Positions 6,834 through 9,877 of a DNA stretch of 9,877 nt are shown here, one piece after another. The notes under the pieces are model-generated. The model did not search any database and was not told the DNA's origin. It worked only from the letters and a program-made list of their open reading frames with translations. The first letter of the stretch is position 1. Each line of letters starts with the position of its first letter. The position numbers and the translations under genes were made by a program. This DNA is from Nitriliruptorales bacterium (GTDB lineage: Bacteria; Actinomycetota; Nitriliruptoria; Euzebyales; Egibacteraceae), in NCBI GenBank assembly GCA_007133145.1, contig SLNF01000302.1:1-9877 (forward strand), read 5' to 3'.

Positions 6834-7130
6834 TCAGGCGTCGTCGTCGGCCTGCGGCAAGATGATCTCGACGTCACCGTGCGGACGCGGGATGACGTGG
6901 ACGCTCGCGAGCTCACCGACGCGTCCCGCCGCGGCCGCACCGGCGTCGGTCGCGGCCTTCACCGCACCCACGTCGCCGCGCACCATCACCGTGACGTAGC
7001 CGCCGCCGATGACCTCCTTGCCGATGAGCTTGACGTTGGCGGCCTTCACCATCGCGTCGGCGGCCTCGATGGAGCCGACGAGGCCCTTGGTCTCGATCAT
7101 GCCAAGCGCGATCATCTGCACGTTCGCCAT
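6834..7130 (-). CDS. eutM: EutM, BMC-H hexameric shell protein (short form)
   Basis: A 98-residue single-domain BMC protein that forms the hexagonal tiles making up most of the microcompartment facets. It matches enteric EutM along its length. MIALGMIETKGLVGSIEAAD opens the fold, the IGGGY segment lines the central pore, VMVRGDVGAVKAATDAGAAA is the main helix region, and VGELASVHVIPRPHGDVE is the classic EutM C-terminal signature. The length equals that of ordinary EutM. The ATG is backed by AAGGAG with 7-base spacing (7138-7143). The same frame stays open for another 108 codons upstream to a GTG with an even stronger ribosome site, so this may be the short product of a two-start gene. It precedes eutT by 35 bases. 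Confidence 0.9.
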   Translation of the reverse strand: MANVQMIALGMIETKGLVGSIEAADAMVKAANVKLIGKEVIGGGYVTVMVRGDVGAVKAATDAGAAAAGRVGELASVHVIPRPHGDVEIILPQADDDA

Positions 7131-7454
7131 CTCCTTGCTCCTTCTCCCTGGTGGGCTGGTGGCTGGTGGGCTGCTGTCGTCAGGGGCCGAGGCGGTGCCG
7201 GGCGGCCCTTCCCCGGTCAGCGCCTCGGCGGGCGGTGTCTCGTCAGGCGCCTCCTCCGCGGCAGGCGCATCCCGCGGAGTGGTCTCCCCGGTGGTCGTCG
7301 GGGGCTCCCTCGCGGCCTCCTGGGGTGGCGCGCTCGCAAGCCGCTGGTGGGCGGGCAAGCCGCAATAGGCCGACCCCGCCTGCACGGTGTTGCGACAGCG
7401 TTCCCCCGAGGCCGTCGTCGCCGCGCAGCGCCGGTCCTCGCCTGGCTCAGCCAC
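6834..7454 (-). CDS. Extended EutM: zinc-knuckle motif and linker fused in frame to the BMC-H domain
   Basis: A 206-residue reading of the eutM frame from a GTG preceded by a near-perfect AGGAGG at 6-base spacing. Residues 9-32 hold RRCAATTASGERC, then a Cys in AYCGLPAH, giving C-x9-C-x10-C-x4-H. This is close to the small CxATTxxGxxC...YCxxH zinc-binding motif scattered through bacterial and phage proteins. Residues about 33-105 are rich in Pro, Thr, Ala, Glu and Ser, with no predicted fold, and look like a flexible tether. The complete EutM domain follows from residue 109. No stop or frameshift separates the parts. Two products, long and short, could thus come from one gene, as PduB and PduB' do in the propanediol system. 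What the extension binds is unknown; if it is not translated, the segment would be an unexplained 320-base open spacer. Confidence 0.65.
   Translation of the reverse strand: MAEPGEDRRCAATTASGERCRNTVQAGSAYCGLPAHQRLASAPPQEAAREPPTTTGETTPRDAPAAEEAPDETPPAEALTGEGPPGTASAPDDSSPPATSPPGRRSKEMANVQMIALGMIETKGLVGSIEAADAMVKAANVKLIGKEVIGGGYVTVMVRGDVGAVKAATDAGAAAAGRVGELASVHVIPRPHGDVEIILPQADDDA
7138..7143 (-). promoter_or_regulatory. Ribosome binding site for short EutM
   Basis: AAGGAG on the minus strand, 7 bases before the ATG of the canonical EutM start. It lies inside the reading frame of the extended form. A second AAGGAG touches the ATG directly and is too close to serve. This supports internal initiation. 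Confidence 0.65.
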
Positions 7455-7488
7455 GGCGCACCTCCTCGGTCAGATCGGGCGGGATCAT
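7447..7488 (-). CDS. Overlapping 13-codon mini-ORF between eutE and extended eutM
   Basis: Reads MIPPDLTEEVRRG. Its ATG overlaps the eutE stop as ATGA, and its own stop overlaps the GTG start of extended eutM by 8 bases. The AGGAGG for that GTG lies inside it. It may be a coupling device that hands ribosomes from eutE to eutM. It may also be chance, or the displaced N-terminus of the extended EutM: a single-base shift at its end would join it to that frame. There is no evidence that the peptide itself has a function. Confidence 0.3.
   Translation of the reverse strand: MIPPDLTEEVRRG
7461..7466 (-). promoter_or_regulatory. Strong ribosome binding site for extended EutM
   Basis: AGGAGG on the minus strand, 6 bases before the GTG at 7454. 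It is among the strongest Shine-Dalgarno matches in the window and is the main reason to treat the 206-residue reading as real rather than as an open spacer. Confidence 0.6.
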
Positions 7489-9005
7489 GGAGCGCCCTCC
7501 CGCGTGTCGAGCTCGGCGAGGACACGCCGCACGACTTCGGCGATCGCTGCGGGGTCCTCGCCTCCGGAGGCCTGCGCGACGGGGCGCACCTGGCCCGTGG
7601 CACCCGCGCCCGCGACGTCGGGCGCGAGCGACCACGCCGCTGCGGGCGGCTCGGAGGTGGCGTAGGCGAGGCGCTTGATGTTGAGCAGGTGGGTCACGGT
7701 GATGTTGTCGCTGACCGCCGCGCCACCGAGCCCACCGGGGGCCAGGGTCATCGACGGCATGACCCCCGTCGTCGCGCCGATCGCGCCCATCGTCCCCCAC
7801 GTGTTGACGACGATGCGGAACGCCGGCTTCTCGAGGCCGAAGGCGAGGATGACGTCCTCGTCGGTGGCGTGGATGACGAGTGAGTGCCCGTCGCCGCCGA
7901 AGCGCAGCAGGGCGATGCAGCGCTCGCACCCCGCCCGCCAGCCGTCCTCGACGATGAAGCCGAGCACCGTCGTGAGCTTCTCCCGCGACAGCGGGTGGTC
8001 GCGGCCGACCCCGCCGAGGTCGGCGACGAGGATGCGCGCGTGGTGGGGCACGGTGATGCCTGCGAGGCGCGCAAGCTGTTGCGGGGTCTTGCCGACCGAG
8101 GCGGGGCGGATCGCCCCGTCCGGCGCGAAGAGCGTCCGCTCGATCGCGGTCTGCTGCTCGCCGTCGAGCCAGTAGGCGCCCTCGGCCTCCATCGCCGCAC
8201 GCAGCTGCGCAGCGATCGGCGCGTCGGCGACGACGGTCTGCTCGGTGGCGCAGATCACCGAGGAGTCGAAGGCCTTCGAGGCGACGATGTCGCGTGCAGC
8301 CTTGGCGACGTCGGCGCTGCGGTCGACCCAGACCGGCACGTTGCCAGGTCCGACACCGATCGCCGGCTTGCCGGCGCTGTGCGCCGCACGGACCATGCCA
8401 GGCCCGCCCGTCGCGAGGATGAGGTCGGTGGCGTAGTGCCCGAGCAACTCCTGCGACCCTGGCAGGCTCACCTCTTCGAGGCAGGAGACGAGGCCTGCGG
8501 GCATGCCGGCGCGCTGCCCGGCCTCGGCCAGCACCCGGACCGCCTCGGCCGCCGCCCCACGGGCGGAGGGGTGGGGCGCGACGACGATCCCGTTGCGCGC
8601 CTTGACGGCGATGAGGATCTTGTACATCGCCGTCGACGTCGGGTTCGTCGACGGGGTGAGCGCGGCAATGACGCCCACCGGCCAGGCGATGTCGACGACG
8701 TTGCGCGCCTCGTCGCGCTCGAGCACCCCGACGGTGGGGACCTCGGCGATGGAGTGCCAGACATCGCGGGTGGCGAACTCGTCCTTGACCCGCTTGTGCT
8801 CGGCGACGCCGTAGCCGGTCTCCTCCTGCGCGAGGGCGCCGAGGCGCTCGGCGGCGGCCTGCCCGGCCTCGGCCATCGCCGCGCAGATCCGGTCGACCTC
8901 AGCCTGGGTCGCGAAGGCGAACTCGCGCTGGGCACCCCGGGCGGCCACCGCGAGGCGGCGCGCCTGCTGCACCGACCGGAGATCGGCGTCGTAGTCGTCG
9001 CCCAT
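7485..9005 (-). CDS. eutE: EutE, CoA-acylating acetaldehyde dehydrogenase
   Basis: A 506-residue enzyme that oxidises acetaldehyde to acetyl-CoA with NAD+ and CoA inside the microcompartment, following ethanolamine ammonia-lyase. The aldehyde dehydrogenase fold is clear. WPVGVIAALTPSTNPTSTAMYK (about 109-130) is the cofactor-domain signature, ATGGPGMVRAAHSAGKPAIGVGPGN (about 198-222) the next conserved block, and the catalytic Cys lies in FDSSVICATEQ (about C252). NTWGTMGAIGATTG (about 401-414) and the GGAAVSDNIT region complete the domain. A variable linker leads to an amphipathic C-terminal helix, DPAAIAEVVRRVLAEL (about 484-499), which looks like an encapsulation peptide. The ATG at 9005 is chosen because AGGAG lies 7 bases upstream; a GTG eight codons further up has no good site. 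It follows eutL by 40 bases, and its stop overlaps a mini-ORF. Confidence 0.92.
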   Translation of the reverse strand: MGDDYDADLRSVQQARRLAVAARGAQREFAFATQAEVDRICAAMAEAGQAAAERLGALAQEETGYGVAEHKRVKDEFATRDVWHSIAEVPTVGVLERDEARNVVDIAWPVGVIAALTPSTNPTSTAMYKILIAVKARNGIVVAPHPSARGAAAEAVRVLAEAGQRAGMPAGLVSCLEEVSLPGSQELLGHYATDLILATGGPGMVRAAHSAGKPAIGVGPGNVPVWVDRSADVAKAARDIVASKAFDSSVICATEQTVVADAPIAAQLRAAMEAEGAYWLDGEQQTAIERTLFAPDGAIRPASVGKTPQQLARLAGITVPHHARILVADLGGVGRDHPLSREKLTTVLGFIVEDGWRAGCERCIALLRFGGDGHSLVIHATDEDVILAFGLEKPAFRIVVNTWGTMGAIGATTGVMPSMTLAPGGLGGAAVSDNITVTHLLNIKRLAYATSEPPAAAWSLAPDVAGAGATGQVRPVAQASGGEDPAAIAEVVRRVLAELDTREGAP

Positions 9006-9012
9006 CACCTGA

Positions 9013-9017
9013 CTCCT
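9013..9017 (-). promoter_or_regulatory. Ribosome binding site that decides the eutE start
   Basis: AGGAG on the minus strand, 7 bases before the ATG at 9005. It lies inside the longer GTG-initiated reading from 9029, and favours the shorter protein. Confidence 0.6.
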
Positions 9018-9045
9018 CGCGTCACTCACGACCCCGTCATCCAGC

Positions 9046-9702
9046 TCAGAACTTCACCGGGGAACGGCCGACGTCGGTGACCGCGTCGGCGAACGCCTGG
9101 CAGGCCGCCCGGCATGCGCTCTGCGAGCCCGACAGCAGCCCGCCGGAGAAGTTCGTCTCAGAGGGCGGAGCGAACCAGACCTGCATCTCGACGTCGGCGG
9201 CCTTGAGCGCGGCGTCGATGGCGTAGGTCGCCTCGATCGGCGGCGCGATGAGGTACGCCAGCGGCGTTCCCTCGGCGATGTCGGCCTCACCGGAGAGATA
9301 GGACCCGGTCCTGGAGACGGTGTGGGCGAAGAACGCGAGGGTGTCCTCGTCGTTGGCCGACGTGAACCAGGCCTCCTGCTCGGCGTAGGCGATGCAGGCG
9401 TTGAGCCCGGCGCGGGCCTCGGCGGGATCGGGACCGGCGAGGATCCCGATGATCTCCCCCGACAGCGGGCCGGAGGCGTGGTCGGCCCCGGCGTAGAAGC
9501 TGTGGGCGTAGACGACTTCGACCTCGGCCATCTTCGTCGCCTCATCGAGGGCGACGTAGAGCGAGTCGTCGATGTCGCAGGTGACGAGCCCGAGGCTGCG
9601 CTGGTCGGGGCGCAGCTTCAGACGCTCGGCGAACGCCGGCTCGACGTTCGGGATGAGCCTTGCGGACAGGATCTGCGGCTTGATGGGGTCACCGACGGCC
9701 AT
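9046..9702 (-). CDS. eutL: EutL, tandem BMC trimeric shell protein
   Basis: A 218-residue BMC-T shell protein, nearly the same length as enteric EutL (219). The whole chain follows the family. LKLRPDQRSLGLVTCDIDD (about 28-46), ALDEATKMAEVEVVYAHSFYAGADH (about 51-75) and GPDPAEARAGLNACIAY (about 90-106) make up the first BMC domain. VSRTGSYLS (about 129-137), AYLIAPPIEATYAIDAALKAADVE (about 149-172) and PPSETNFSGGLLSGSQSACRAACQAF (about 179-204) make up the second. Known EutL trimers have gated pores and bind ethanolamine at the inner openings, so substrate entry is the likely role. GAGGAG lies 5 bases before the ATG. It starts 41 bases after the eutC stop, as in enteric eut operons where eutL follows eutC. 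Confidence 0.95.
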   Translation of the reverse strand: MAVGDPIKPQILSARLIPNVEPAFAERLKLRPDQRSLGLVTCDIDDSLYVALDEATKMAEVEVVYAHSFYAGADHASGPLSGEIIGILAGPDPAEARAGLNACIAYAEQEAWFTSANDEDTLAFFAHTVSRTGSYLSGEADIAEGTPLAYLIAPPIEATYAIDAALKAADVEMQVWFAPPSETNFSGGLLSGSQSACRAACQAFADAVTDVGRSPVKF

Positions 9703-9743
9703 CGTCGCTCCTCTTCTCCGTTCGTGCCTCGCCCCCTCGTGGC

Positions 9744-9877
9744 TCAGCTGTCCTCACGTCCCAGGGCGACGCCGCTGGCCTTCTCGCGCAGCATCTCCTG
9801 GAGCTTCTCGACGACGTAGGCGCCGGCTTCGAGGGGGTTGGTCCCGCCGGCGTAGGTGATCATGCAGATGAGGTCCC
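9744..9877 (-). CDS. eutC: EutC C-terminus, ethanolamine ammonia-lyase small subunit (5' end outside window)
   Basis: Only the last 43 codons and the stop are in the window. The reading DLICMITYAGGTNPLEAGAY, then VVEKLQEMLREKASGV, matches the conserved end of EutC (GGTxPxEAaa...LaxxMLexKASGi in enteric homologues). EutC partners EutB to form the adenosylcobalamin-dependent lyase that turns ethanolamine into acetaldehyde and ammonia. The position directly upstream of eutL agrees with this. The gene continues past the right edge, where eutB would be expected next. Confidence 0.85.
   Translation of the reverse strand, partial: DLICMITYAGGTNPLEAGAYVVEKLQEMLREKASGVALGREDS

Noticed and set aside
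9006..9029. GTG start eight codons upstream for eutE
   Set aside because: It lacks a ribosome site, while the ATG at 9005 has AGGAG at ideal spacing; the extra residues are not needed by the fold.
6828..9080. Long plus-strand frames opposite eutM and eutE
   Set aside because: Rich in Arg, Gly and His with no domain, and fully explained as shadows of conserved minus-strand genes.

Overview
The window is very GC-rich and nearly all of its genes lie on the minus strand. This composition, the GTG starts, the mycobacterial-type Nei glycosylase and the actinobacterial style of the insertion sequence together suggest an actinobacterium. I cannot name a genus. A strongly acidic lipoprotein would fit a salt-tolerant lineage, but that is only a hint.

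Layout on the + axis. Bases 1-107 are a short flank with nothing recognisable. Bases 108-2052 are an apparently intact IS1634-family insertion sequence, with 17-bp inverted ends and one DDE transposase. Bases 2053-2392 hold no convincing gene but carry a strong 11-bp hairpin just past a stop codon. Next, all on the minus strand, come a SurA-N-like lipoprotein (2393-3142) and an Fpg/Nei DNA glycosylase (3227-4069). From 4100 to the right edge runs an ethanolamine-utilisation microcompartment operon, transcribed right to left.

In transcription order the operon is: eutC (3' end only), eutL, eutE, a 13-codon overlapping mini-ORF, eutM (also readable as a 206-residue extended form), eutT, eutJ, a permuted tandem-domain BMC-T shell protein, and a small two-module protein of 103 residues. 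Gaps are at most 41 bases, and three junctions are 4-base ATGA or GTGA overlaps, so this reads as one translationally coupled transcript. A hairpin starts at the last base of the final stop codon.

Functionally, EutBC (EutB outside the window) splits ethanolamine to acetaldehyde and ammonia with adenosylcobalamin. EutT makes that cofactor, EutJ is the Hsp70-like factor that accompanies the system, and EutE converts acetaldehyde to acetyl-CoA. EutL, EutM and the BMC-T protein build the shell that holds the volatile aldehyde.

The most unusual points are: an in-frame extension of EutM carrying a Cys3His zinc-knuckle motif and a long disordered linker, with its own strong ribosome site; a small protein that joins an EutT/EutQ-like N-terminal module to an encapsulation-peptide-like tail; and an RMM-like permuted BMC-T shell protein inside a eut operon.
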